A DNA stretch of 64,000 nt from Cystobasidiopsis lactophilus. Taxonomy: Eukaryota; Basidiomycota; Agaricostilbomycetes; Agaricostilbales; Chionosphaeraceae. The position numbers and the translations under genes were made by a program. The notes under the pieces were generated by a model. It was given only the letters and a program-made list of their open reading frames with translations, was not told the DNA's origin and made no database searches. Positions 33,684-44,823 of this stretch are shown here, piece by piece (position 1 is the stretch's first letter; every line of letters starts with the position of its first letter). The DNA is taken from the NCBI GenBank assembly GCA_001599975.1, contig BCIO01000005.1:1488001-1552000 (forward strand), read 5' to 3'.

Positions 33684-35337
33684 ATGTCTATGAGCAGTTT
33701 GGTTTCCATCAAAGTAGATGATTTGGAGCACAAGGCGTCCGTAGAGATCATCGACCAGGCACGTCCGCCGAGGCTGGCTTCGCTCGTCCCTCAACGCTCA
33801 CTCGGATTTGCAGCTGCTCTTGCCGCACAGCGTTCTTTATGAGCCGTGCGCTTCGATTCCGATGATCGTTGAAGGCATTACTCATTGTGGCATGCAGAGT
33901 CTCGACGGTCGAAGAGGCGTTTGCCGCCATTCGGAGCATGAAGGTGAAAAGGTCAACACCCTTGATTTCGGCCACAGACTCAATAGGGAACAGATCCGAG
34001 GGGCACCAGCCATCGCTTCTTTGGCAGCCCTTTCTATGTGAGTGCTCTATCCCTGAAGAGTGCAGGAGATGACAAGTCGTACAGCGCTTGCGAACTTTTG
34101 AGAAGGAAGGAGCAAAACGTGCCGACAAGCGAGCTGGTCGACGCCATCCAAGGATGGACCAAGTATCTGCTGAGCTCTCGACCTACCGCTGTCAACCTTC
34201 GCGAGGCCATGGACCGCGTGAACGCCGCTGCAGTGGCCTCTAAAGAGATGCCCAGTCGAGCTTTCACCGAGCACATCATATCGGTGGCAAAGTCGGTCTG
34301 GTCGGACGACATCGACAGAAACTACACTATGGGGAACAACGGTGCGAACTGGCTGCTCGAGAGGGCAGAGAGGAGCGGAGCTATTGCCAGGGGCGGCAAG
34401 GTTAATGTGCTGACGGTCTGCAACACTGGTGAGCCCTCTGCCGAAAGCTGCTTGAACCTTCTCTCAGTGTATGCAAAGGTTCTCTGGCGACGGCCGCGTA
34501 CGGCACGGCTATTGGCTGCATCACTTCCCTATACAAAATGGGCCGGCTGGAGCACGCCTACTTCGCTCAAACAGCGCCATATCAGCAAGGTGCCCGGCTG
34601 ACATCCCTAGAGTTCAAAACGTTGGGTCTACCGGCGACCATGGTGCCGGATACCGCCATTGCTGCGTTGCTCCAGGGTAAAAGCGGTCGTCAGATTCACG
34701 CCTTCATTGCTGGAGCCGACCGGTAGGTCAAAGCTGCGGTTTTGGACGCCACAGCGGCTCAATGTATATGATTAGAATTGCGGCCAATGGCGACACTGCC
34801 AACAAGATCAGCACCTTTCAAATTTCCACCCTCTGCAAAGCCATTCCCAGTGTTCACCCTCCCGATGTCATAATTTGCGCGCCACTGACCACCTTGGACT
34901 TGACGTGGGTGTTCGGATGGTGCCAAAATGAGCGATTAGTCTCATTTGCAGACATAGAATGGCCGGCGGCAGCGGCATTGTGATTGAGGAGAGGCCAGAG
35001 ATTGAGGCTTGCACTGCTACTGGCCGCCGCTACGTCAAGGCAGCAGACAACTCGGAACACTCTGGCGAGGTTTTGACCGTGCTCAGTGAGTATAGCAGCT
35101 TATTGAAAGCAGGTGGAGCTGACAGGCGTGAAAACAGTCACCCCAGTCGGAACCAGCGCCTGGAATCCAGCGTTCGACGTCACGCCGGCATCATTGATTG
35201 ATGGTATCGTGACCGAGATTGGCGTGGCAGAGAAGGGATCCGGTCAAGTTGCGTACGATCTACAATCCTTCGTCCAGCGCGGCGCCGACAAAGCGTTTGC
35301 AAGAATCAAGCAAGCAAACGAGAGGGACGGCTTGTGA
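33684..35337 (+). CDS. MRI1: methylthioribose-1-phosphate isomerase
   Basis: This enzyme converts 5-methylthioribose-1-phosphate to methylthioribulose-1-phosphate in the methionine salvage pathway. Nine exons: 33684-33758, 33814-33845, 33898-33943, 33994-34037, 34085-34428, 34479-34722, 34776-34904, 34958-35085, 35138-35337 (413 residues). Family marks in order are [67 protein letters not shown] (active-site Cys in the CNTG word), [37 protein letters not shown] (catalytic Asp in GADR) and [13 protein letters not shown]. The first intron has a GC donor (CAG-GCACGT). The stop is only 70 bases from the stop of the convergent gene. Confidence 0.92.
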
Positions 35338-35407
35338 GGACGGGCCTGGCGCCCTCGTTGCAACACCCTGCATGAAATTCTATATCACAATAGGGTTTCT
35401 GATGGTA

Positions 35408-37830
35408 CTAGTCGCTCGCCAGCTCATCAATTTCCGAGTCAACATCGGAAGACGACGCCAGCTCGTCCACCTCCGATTCGCTGGCGGATTCTTCCTCCGA
35501 CGAGGACTCCTCTTCCTCCGACTCTTCGTCGTACTCCTTCTCGCTGCCCGCAACGAGGGTGAGCTGGGGCGGCTGTTCGATATAGTCCGCCCAACCGCGC
35601 AGCTTGGGGACGAGCTCGGCGGCCAGCTTGTCGGCGGCAGCTTCCTTCTCCTCCGCTTCGTCCTCTGCGATAGTGGACTCTTGACCAGCTTGCTCGCGCT
35701 CGAAGGCGGCCACCTTGCGCTGCCAGGCCCGCATCTTGCCTTCTCCCTCCAACCACTCGGCCAAGGCCCTGATGCTTTCGGGGGTCGAGAAGTGGTACCA
35801 TCGTCGCTTCTCGGCGGTTTTGGGCTTGGGCGCAATCTTGGAGGTTTTGGGATCGACGGAGGCGGTGGTTGGGAGAGGACCGAAAACGACGACCGACCAG
35901 GAAGCAATCATCGCCTCCTCGTCCTTCGATGTGCGGGCCGCCGAGAGCGGGAAGGGCTCCATGATGTAGAAGATGCGGTCATAGATGTCGGGAACGGTGA
36001 ATCGCGGCGTGCTAAAGTACAGCTTGACATCTGCGAGTCGGTGGCCGACGCCCATCAGCCGATTCTCTAAGGCGACGATGTCAATCAAGCTTACAGAGGT
36101 CGATAGTAGCTTCTTTGAATTCGCTGGCCGCTCTTTCGGACTTGTCGGCCCAGGACTTTTTGTACTCCAAGCTGGTGGTTGCGCTGGGTCGCAGGGTGTT
36201 GAGCTCAGCCTTTTGGTCGTTGAACACTTTCTTGGCCTCCTTCAGCGCAGCCCTAGCTTCCTTCTCGACCTTGCTGGACTGTGAGGTGATCGCATCAAGG
36301 ATCAGATGGGCACAGATGCGATGCAGGGAAATCTTGCTCACGTCATTGAGCATGTCAACGACAGGCTGGGAGGTCTGCAGGAGCAGATAGATGGCGGCCT
36401 CCACAATTTGGACCTTGCGCTCGATGGTGTAATCTTTCTTGCCCTTCGCTCGCGCCACAATGACGCGGGGGGCAGGCACAGTCGGGCCAGCTTCGTCCTC
36501 GGACAGACTGGACAGATCCGACCCGTCGGCAGCAGCAGCAGCAGGCTTGGGAGCAGCCTTGAGAGCCAGAGTGGGCGCAGCCGCGTTCGGGTTGACGGAA
36601 CCAACGCTTGCGGAGAGGTCGGGCAAAGAGCGTTCTCTGGTGACAGCAGGCTTGGGAGCGGCGGTCTTGACATTCAAAGTGTTTGGCATGCCGATGACCA
36701 GGCTGGGCTCGATCACAGGACCGAGCATGGTGGGCTCGACAGAGCCGAGCTTGATGGGGGCCGAGGCACTTTGGGAAAGCGAAGCCCTCGTTTCGAGCGG
36801 GTTGAGCATTTCCTCCTCGATGAGGAAGTCTTCGGCCAGCTCCCAGCAGAGCATGGACATGCCAGTGGTGACAGTTGCTTCTTCCAAAGCTTGCATCAGC
36901 TCTTGCAGCTTGGGCAGGGTGTCGGGCGACAGGCAATTGTTCTTCGAAAGGGGGTTTCCCTCCAAAAAGAGCGTAAAGAGGCCATGAAGCAGGCACCTCG
37001 AAGTCGGCTGGTGAGCACAGCTGTCAGAATTGCACGGTCTGCTCCTCGTTGGGCAGTGGACTCACCGTATCGGCCCAAATAGACTGGGGGTGGTCGATGG
37101 CTTCGTAGAACCAGGCTGGAAAGGCGGCTGGTTTGAGGGTGGCAGACCGTCGAGCGCGGTTGCTTCGGTTCTTGTTGGAGGTAGCCTTCTTGGAGTTCTT
37201 CTTGGAGCTCTTGAGGAAGAGGGGGGCGAATCTCGTCAGAAAGGTGCGGACGCCGAGTTGCGCAGGAAAGTCCAGTTCGTTCTTCGGTTTGAAGGCGGTG
37301 GCCTCTGGTGCAGGGGCAGCCTTGGGACGAGGAGGTCTGCGCGCCTCCCGGGGTGAGTCGGTGTCCCGTCAAGCTGTCAAGAAGCGAAGACCTGTCAAAC
37401 GCACTTTCGCTTGATCTTGGGTGCAGAAGGGTCCTTGGGAGCCTTGGGTTCGGACGTCTTGACCGCATTGGAGGTGGTAGCGGTGCTGGCTACCGAGGAG
37501 AGCGAGTCGACTGAGGCCGTCGAGTTCTTGCGAGCTCGGGCTTTGGGCGCCGGTTTCGCGAGCTTTGCGGGCTTGGGAGGCGGAGGGAAGAGCTTCTTGA
37601 CGTCCAAATTGCTGTGGACCTACAGTAGAAGAGTCAGTCTTGTCCACGACTTTGGCGCTGGCACCTACGGCGGCGGCAGCGGCGCGAGCAGAGCGCGGTC
37701 TCTTGTTGGGCACCAAGCTCGCTTCGACAAGCTCCTCTGAAGCTTCCCTTTTGCTCCCAGCGAGGTTTGCTGGCTTCTCCGTCAAGGGAGCGGTGCGCGA
37801 ACCAGACGGGCTCTGGATGAACGTCTCCAT
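35408..37830 (-). CDS. large chromatin-type protein (WHIM/DDT-like region suspected)
   Basis: Five exons (37830-37651, 37619-37405, 37336-37066, 37007-36095, 36030-35408) encode about 733 residues. The N-terminal third is basic and Ser/Ala-rich; then LDFPAQLGVRTFLTRFAPLF starts a folded region with WFYEAIDHPQSIWADT and LLHGLFTLFLEGN, followed by a coiled, Lys/Glu-rich segment and an acidic tail (SSSEEESASESEVDELASSS). The ordering of a short helical domain, a basic linker and an acidic end resembles subunits of ISWI-type remodelling complexes that carry DDT/WHIM motifs, but I cannot match it firmly. The first intron (37620-37650) would be only 31 bases and is inferred from a frame change. The other three introns are ordinary. 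Confidence 0.55.
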
Positions 37831-39179
37831 CGCGAGTGGAGTCGGACTTGGACGAGCAGGAGCAACAGCTGTCAAAACCTGTAAACAACTAGACGACGCG
37901 CCCTAATTGTGGGTCCAACACGCGCCCGCTGCCTCTTGCTTCTCAGACCTCGTATTTCTAGCTAGCAAGACTGATTTGAGCTCGCGAAGGGGGCCAAGGG
38001 TGCGACCAGGAGTTCGACATCGGCTTGCAAATTCATCTCCCCCGGAGACGACGCGCTTGCGCATAGCTTTGCATTTCCTTGCGTACTTTTTATGTTCTGA
38101 TGCTTGATTGAAAATGACGGCGTGCCAGAGTGCCCAGCTTGATCTCGAATTGATGGCGCTTCAGTCCCTTATGCCCTTCCTACCCGACACGACTGAACCT
38201 TTGAGGCCTTGTTGTATCACGATATGCTATCCAGCCGTTCTTAAGACTTCTAGGTAATGCATTGAGCGCCCAATATCAGCCTATATGACGGATACAAGGG
38301 GCGCTCTCTGGTGCTGGGCGAGACTGCACTTGACGATTTCAAACCTGGTGGCCTTTGCGCTCCTTCTGATCGATTCTAGAACCCAAGCTGTGCCTTTCAA
38401 GACGATTCTTCAGCTCGTGCTCTGTGTGCGGCATCGTTTCGAGGTCCACCAGATTGAAAGGGAAGGGCCTGCTTTGGCATTCTGATCCATTCTGCGCGAA
38501 AGCTTGATTGGGTTTCCTACCAATGGACTCTGCCTTCTGGATCTAAAGCGAAGTTAACAATTTGTTTACATGCGCTCAGGAATCGCAGGGATGGCCATTC
38601 GGCGCGACCAGCACATTATCCTGCTCTTTGGTGCGGGATGTGCACCGACTGGCCTAGTGGTTTTCCTCCGTTGGGCTTCCCAACAAATCATACATCCGAC
38701 AGATTTGGTTGCCCGTTCATCCATTGGGCTAAGGAGGAGAGCTGGGCCAGGGGGATCACCTCGGGTTCGCCCATCCGACGCGTTCGGCATGACGGTCCTA
38801 CATCCTACTCAAACTCGAGGCTTAGGGCTGGGGCTAGCATGTACAAACTGGTCCATAAAATTTGCCACAGGGCCGGAGCTTGTTCTGAAAGAGGCAGATC
38901 CACTGTTTTAAGCTTTTGCCACCCGAGGACCACAAGTTCAATTCGGGCTCCAGAGAAGTTCTCTCCAAGAGGAGGGAATCTGGCTTGTTGCCTGGAGCTA
39001 AGCCAACGCCAAAGGTGATAGCAAGAGCGGCGGCAAGCGAAGCGCACACGCCACTCTAAAACGCGAGAAAAAATCGATTCAAAGGAAGGGCCCAAGCGCA
39101 CGACGAGCCGAGGGACGCCTTTCTTCTGCACTCCACGATTTACCCTCTTTGGCCCCTGACTCTTTAGACCACCAGCAAT
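37831..39179. promoter_or_regulatory. divergent upstream region of the chromatin-type gene and the Galpha gene
   Basis: This 1.35-kb region separates two divergent starts. Because the first coding exon of the Galpha gene is only its ATG, the region also holds that gene's 5' untranslated sequence. No coding structure or repeat was recognised. Confidence 0.4.
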
Positions 39180-41085
39180 ATGGTGAGTGTCATTGCTGAT
39201 GCTGGCAGCCACAACAGCACACCTGAACGCGCGCGCAACAACAGGGTTGTGGAGGCAGCAAGCCGACTGGCGACAATGAGGCGGACGCCCGGAACCAGCA
39301 GATCGAGAACCAGCTCAAGAAGGACAAGATGATGCTCAGGTGGGTCGTCTAGAGCGTCGCAGTGGGCGCACAAGGGCTCACACCAAGGCCAGAAACGAGA
39401 TCAAGATGCTGCTCTGTATGCGCCATCTTGCATAACAAACCCCAAGTTTTTGTGGCTAACCTTCCGGCTGCTTGTCCCAGTGGGCGCCGGTGAATCGGGC
39501 AAGAGTACAATTCTCAAGCAGATGAAGCTCATCAACGAGGTGAGTGTCCGAGGGCCAGAGCACGCCAGGCCGGCGCCATCTCAAGTTTCAGCCTTGGTGC
39601 TGACTATGTGCCCCTCTCCGCGTTGCAGGGCTCCTACACCGAGGAAGAGCGAGACTCGTACAAGGAGATCATCTTCTCCAATACGGTCCAGTCCATGCAC
39701 GTCATTTTGGACGCCATGGAGATGATGGGCATCCCGCTCGGCAACCACGGCAACCAGGAGCGCGCCAACACCATCATGGCCCTGCCCCACCAAATAGAAG
39801 GCGACGCCATGGAGCCCCAGGTGGCAGAGGCGGTCGAGCAGCTGTGGAAGGACGAGGGCGTGCGAAAGTGCTTCGAGCGGTCAAGGGAGTTCCAGCTCAA
39901 CGACTCGGCCCAATAGTGCGTCCTGCTCGACGCCCGCTCTGTTGTTGGTCGCAACTAATGACTCATGGCGACGCACAGCTATTTCGACTCGATCGCGAGG
40001 ATCGGCTCGCCCAACTACATGCCTTCTGACCAGGACGTGCTCCGCTCCCGGGTGAAGACAACAGGCATCACCGAGTCCACCTTCAAGATCGGCGAGCTCA
40101 ACTACAAGATGTACGATGTGCGTAGCTCGCCCGTTCACCTTTGCCGAGGAGCTGCTGATTTGAGCGGGCTCGTGCATTTTTCATTATAGGTGGGAGGACA
40201 AAGATCCGAGCGTGCGCTATCGCCCCTCCTTGCCTTCTTCCAGTTTCTGACTCCATAGGTTGCTCCATACGTATACAGGCAAGAAGTGGTGAGTCCGAAA
40301 TGCCGCTGACGGAGGCGTTCTTTCGGATTCTCACTCAACATTCTTTTGCCGAAATGCAGGATCCACTGCTTCGAGAATGTCACCGCTATCATCTTCCTGG
40401 TTGCGGTCTCGGAATACGATCAGGTTCGTTACCTTGCTTGCCCTCGGACTTCGAAGTGGGGCCCTGATGGACTGTGTACAGATGCTCTACGAGGACGAAT
40501 CGATTGTTGGTGGACCTTGTCCTATCACTGAGAGTCAGTGAACTCAAGCTGCTACCCAACAGAACCGTATGCAAGAGGCGCTGGCGCTGTTCGACTCCAT
40601 CTGCAACTCGCGGTGGTTTGTGCGGACCTCCATCATCTTGTTCTTGAACAAGATCGACCTGGTCGGCTTCCCTTTGCCCTACACCCAGAAGACCTTTCTG
40701 ACCTGGCTGCTTGCATCCACAGTTCCGCGAAAAGCTGGCCCGGTCACCCATTTCTAACTTCTTTCCCGATTACCAAGGCGGTGGCGACTTCCAAGCGGCG
40801 TGTGACTACTTCAGCCAGCGGTTCGTCGGCCTCAACCAGAGCTCGGCCAAGCAGATCTACACGCATTTCACTGTGGGTTGCATATAGCACCACCAGATTC
40901 ACTGTCGTTTCTAACTCCTGATGTTTGACGTCCCCAGTGCGCAACAGACACCCGACAGATCAAGTTCGTCTTGTCTGCGGTCAACGATATCATTATCCAG
41001 GTGCGTCTGCTCCCACTGCGTTCAATCTGGACATCAGCCGAATGCCCAAGCACAGGTCAACCTGCGCGACTGTGGCCTGCTATAG
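39180..41085 (+). CDS. heterotrimeric G-protein alpha subunit
   Basis: A signalling GTPase of 355 residues. Exons: 39180-39182, 39245-39339, 39393-39415, 39481-39539, 39629-39915, 39979-40117, 40190-40211, 40279-40288, 40360-40423, 40482-40505, 40563-40661, 40723-40872, 40938-41000, 41056-41085. N-terminal MGCGGS is the myristoylation and palmitoylation site. [15 protein letters not shown] is the P-loop, [12 protein letters not shown] holds the switch I Arg and Thr, [12 protein letters not shown] is switch II, FLNKIDL and TCATDT are the base-binding motifs, and the C-terminus ends DCGLL with the Cys of Gi-like subunits. This places it in fungal group I (Gpa1/MagB-like), inferred to act in pheromone or nutrient signalling. 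Exon 1 contains only the start codon, and exon 8 is 10 bases. Confidence 0.95.
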
Positions 41086-41721
41086 AGGGACCTGGCCCGA
41101 CCTGTCCATCTAAGCCTTTGTTTCCTCTTAACGCCCCCTTCACTTTTATCGACCCTACGAACCTCTTGTTTGAAGCGCATCTTTTCCCCACGAGATCAGG
41201 CGATCCTTGGGCAGAAAACACCCCCTAATACCCCCGCACCTTCCTTCATATGGCTTTATCCTCCGTCCCCCAACCTTCGGCAAATAAAATGCAGCTGGGG
41301 TGGCCGTGTAGTTCTTCCTTTCCCGCTTTGGTTGCTCTGCGATTCTTGGCGAGCGGCACGCGGTGGCAAAATCAAAACATCCTTCCTTTTGGGTTTCCCT
41401 TTGCTGTTCTGGTTATACCCCTCGCTCTTTACGTCCGTACCACCGTAGTCACACATTCATTGGAGTCTATGCCAAATCCATTGCTCTTGGACTTGCCAGA
41501 ACTCCCGATCTTCACCACTGAGACCGTGGCAGAGAACTTTCCTGACATCCGCCTTGTGATTTCAGGTCAAGAGTGCGTTGAACGCCATCGGTTGCTTTGC
41601 AAGCTCTAAAGACAAAATACAATGGGAGAGTCGGTCGCTAAAGCGCGGTGCTGTACAATGAGGTGTAGCTTTACAAGGTGCGTGTGTGTCGTGCCGGGCC
41701 CAAGTCTCCAACAAGAACGCT
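41086..41721. other. convergent 3' intergenic region
   Basis: This 636-base interval lies between the stops of the Galpha gene (+) and the securin candidate (-). Pyrimidine-rich stretches suggest 3' untranslated sequence. No gene was recognised. Confidence 0.4.
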
Positions 41722-42812
41722 CTACAGATCGAATCGAAAGTCGTCGTCGAGCAAGAGGTCGTCCGAGCGGAACATGGCCTTCAAGTTCCGGTCCAGCGCT
41801 TCCTCTGGCGAGCGGACGACCGACTTCTTGGTGGCGGCGACCGAGGAAGCCAGAGCCGGCTTGACGGTGTTGACGGATGCGCCCATTGAGAGGCGGCTGG
41901 AAGTCGAAGAGGACGTGCGGGTTCGGGAGGCGGTCGAGGACACGCGAGCTTTCACGGCGGGACGCTTGGTTTCTGCAAATAGAGGGTTAGACTGAGCCAA
42001 GAGATGGCTTTGGCATACGACAGTCACTTGCCTGACACAGACTCCGGACGCAAAACCAACGAGGCCCACGGCACCGGCTCGCTGGACGCCCACTCATCGT
42101 CGCTGATGACGGCCTCATCGACGCCCGTGCCATCCGCTGGCAATGAATTGATGATTTGCCGCACGTCAAGCGACTTGAAGTCCAACATCTCAAAGTCGGG
42201 CGTCCAGACAGGCTCTGTGCAGTCGCCATGATCTTAGCGCGATGGCTAAAGGACTTGGGCGGTTTCACGCACCTATCGGCGGATCCGACACGGCATGCTC
42301 TATCTCCGTCTTCGTTGCCAGTATCTCCTCGAGGGTGGGGCTGGCCTGCTGAGCACTGGGCAGGGCATCGGGCGAGGGCACGGCGGTCCTTTTGGCGCGG
42401 ATGAACAGGTTCGGGCTGGGCGTCTTGTACGCCTGCGGGAGGAGCTGGGTGGCTTCGGGTGGGGACTGGGGGATGGCAAAGGCAGGCTTCTTGGGCGCTG
42501 GCTTGGCGGCCGACTTGCCAGAGCCTGTTTGGAGCGGCTTGTTTTTGTTCGTCTTGTCATGGAGCAGCGCTCGTGGAGCTGTCTGTGCCTCCTTGCCTGG
42601 CACTGCTGGCCGATACTTCAGCTACTGCACAGACGAGGAGCGCGCCGGCCGAGGGACAAACCTGTGACTTCGAGGGCTTTGCTCGATTTGGGCAGGATGC
42701 GCGAGGGGCCTGCCGTCGACAGGCCTTGCTTGGTGCTCTTGCGTGCTGCTGGCGTGAGCAGCGCACCAGGGTTCTCTTGGTTGGCGTGGAGGGTCCGGCG
42801 AGAGGTCGCCAT
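41722..42812 (-). CDS. securin-like anaphase inhibitor (candidate)
   Basis: Four exons (42812-42662, 42605-42273, 42214-42032, 41972-41722) encode about 305 residues, mostly disordered. The candidate assignment rests on an early QENPGALLTP word in a KEN-like position, a destruction-box pattern RALLHDKTN near residue 62, Pro/Lys-rich middle sequence and an acidic end (DDLLLDDDFRFDL) as in Cut2/Pds1-type securins, which hold separase inactive until APC/C degrades them. PVWTPDFEMLDFKSLDV and SDDEW could form the separase-contacting region. Securins diverge fast, so motif order is the main evidence. The third intron has a GC donor (CAG-GCAAGT). Another APC/C substrate is possible. Confidence 0.5.
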
Positions 42813-42994
42813 GGCTCTAGCGAAGGTGTGGATGGGCGCGGTCAAACGGCTGAGGCTCGGTGGCGACGGCCCGTCGTTTCGGGAGGCAAGATGTGGGTAG
42901 CTCTGAGCCAATTCAGCTGCTCTATATGTGATACAATCTATATCTAGCGTCTAGAAAGACAGCCAGTGATCCAAAAAGAGTTCCTCCGCTAGCC

Positions 42995-43825
42995 CTAGAG
43001 ATGATGTTGGCGCTGGGCCAGATCGGCGTAGGCCGAGGTGAGGAGAAGCGCCTTGTTGCCCACCTGCCGCATCAGCAGCGAATTGTTCAGTGCGGCAGCC
43101 AAGAAAGCTTTGGCGAAGTTGGGCTGGATGACCTTGCCGGCGTGCGAGTTTGGCAACCTCCCTTCGAGGGCGTTGTAGCCGAAAGCGTCCACCTGGCGGA
43201 TGGGCGGAGAAGGCGGAGAAGATGGAGTTGTAGAGCCATCGCTACCGAGCAAGCTCGGGGTCGACTGGTGCGAGGTCACCATGATGGCCGGGTAGTCGGG
43301 CAACTTGGGCCACTCGGGCCACGGAGACGACGGCGGGGCCAAGGAGAGGGAGACACCCATTGGAGGAAGCCCCGCGATGTATTGCGAGCTGTTCCAGATG
43401 GCGGGATTGGTGCATTCAGGCAGGGCGACCGATTGCGTCTGCAGCCAATCGGCATCAGAGGACCAACCTTCAAACGAAAGAGGAGGCACTCACTTTGCCC
43501 GAGCAAATCATTCGGATATGCTCCAGGGTGCTGTTGTGAAGCTGCAACTCGGCCTGCAAAGAGCAATGAATGGGGAGCTGCTTCGACCAAAATGAGAGGC
43601 GGTTCTTACATCGAGGCTGGACTCCCAGCGCCGCGCGGTGGCCACCCTGGTCTGGTAGATGGCGACGCCTCGCCTAATTTCGTCGATGTCGACGACCTAG
43701 ACATCGACATCAGGCAAGGGGATGGCAAACGGCCAGCGACAAGAACGGCTCACCTCGTCTCCGATGATGAGGCCCAAGGCATTTGGGCCGGGGTAAGGAG
43801 CCATTTGGCCTGGGTAGAGTGCCAT
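42995..43825 (-). CDS. unknown protein
   Basis: Four exons (43825-43754, 43696-43610, 43553-43494, 43438-42995) encode about 220 residues; all junctions keep the frame and have ordinary GT-AG ends. The N-terminal half is helical (VVDIDEIRRGVAIYQTRVAT and DAELQLHNSTLEHIRMICSG), the middle is Pro/Ser-rich and the C-terminal end again helical (NFAKAFLAAALNNSLLMRQV). I recognise no family. The gene is the same strand as the securin candidate, with about 180 bases between them. A complex-subunit role is possible but not shown. Confidence 0.6.
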
Positions 43826-44823
43826 CTGATCTGGGCTTCACAAGGGATCGTCGGGCTCTGAAACAGAGGTTGAGGGAGTTGGGGATGGGCGCCGGCTCGA
43901 CTGGCAAGTGCAGCGGCGGGCTGGGTCGACCGAAAGCGACAACTACTGTGATGGAGCAGGAGCAAGAGAAGTCGGCTTTGGTCAACCAACGGACTTTTGT
44001 GACAGGCTGGGTTCTGTTACGAGACCACGCCAGAAAGCCATCCGTCCAGGCCAAACGGCGGCAAAAGAGCTGGTGATAGTGCTTGTCCCACACGCAGATC
44101 CCTCGTCATGATCGTACGGGTCCAGGCCCCTGAACTTAATGGTAAGACAAATTTATGCGGGCGGCGGTTGGACATTTTGGCTGCTGCTGTCCAAGAGGCG
44201 ATTTGGACTATTCGTCGCAGCTTGCCTCCTCGATTACAACTTTTGGCACTCTCCAGCAGCTCAGTGTGTCCTCAAAACACTATCAAGAGCCTCAAAAGCG
44301 CGACGTTCGAGGCGAATTTTGGTGTCAGGGGCGCGAAAGCTTGTTGGCATGTGAAATCGCAACCGACGCGTCAACTGATAGTGGCAAACCGCCTCCTCTG
44401 TCTGAGGTGCTTCTTTAAGCTTCAAATTGCGGGCGATGCGTTGCCTCAAAGTCTGGTTTAATGCGTCGGGCCAATGCGACCCGTGGCAGCGCCAGCAGTG
44501 GCAAAAGCGCGCAAAGGTGCCTGAGCCAACGTTCTCGAATGTACACCTTGGCTTTCAATTTACAGGAGAGAGTCCTTGGGAACCGCCGTGTAAAGACTGA
44601 AGCCCAGAAGCGGGAAAGATACGAAAGCAAACTTGAGAGGAAGTCGTAAAAAAAGAAGAGGTCGTTAAAGCGAAGTCGCGAGGAGAGAGACATTAAGGAA
44701 CAAGAGCTGGAGGGAAGTCGATGTATACATGGTGCTTGGAGAAGTAATGCCAAATGCCGAAAGAGAAGTCTTGCGATGCTAGAAACAAAGATGGGTCGAG
44801 CGGGAGGAAGAGAGCGAGGTAGG
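43826..44823. other. intergenic region between two minus-strand genes
   Basis: This 1-kb interval should contain the promoter of the 42995-43825 gene and the 3' untranslated region of the Rab-type gene. Open frames occur on both strands without splice or motif support. Nothing else was recognised. Confidence 0.35.

Noticed and set aside
35219-36070. 283-codon open frame on the plus strand starting within MRI1 exon 9
   Set aside because: It continues antisense through the acidic tail of the convergent gene and has a hydrophobic, low-information composition. MRI1 uses another frame and ends at 35337.
43001-43861. 286-codon plus-strand frame opposite the unknown gene at 42995-43825
   Set aside because: The minus strand has four phase-consistent exons with ordinary splice sites, while the plus frame is Gly/Arg-rich with no motif and looks like an antisense shadow.
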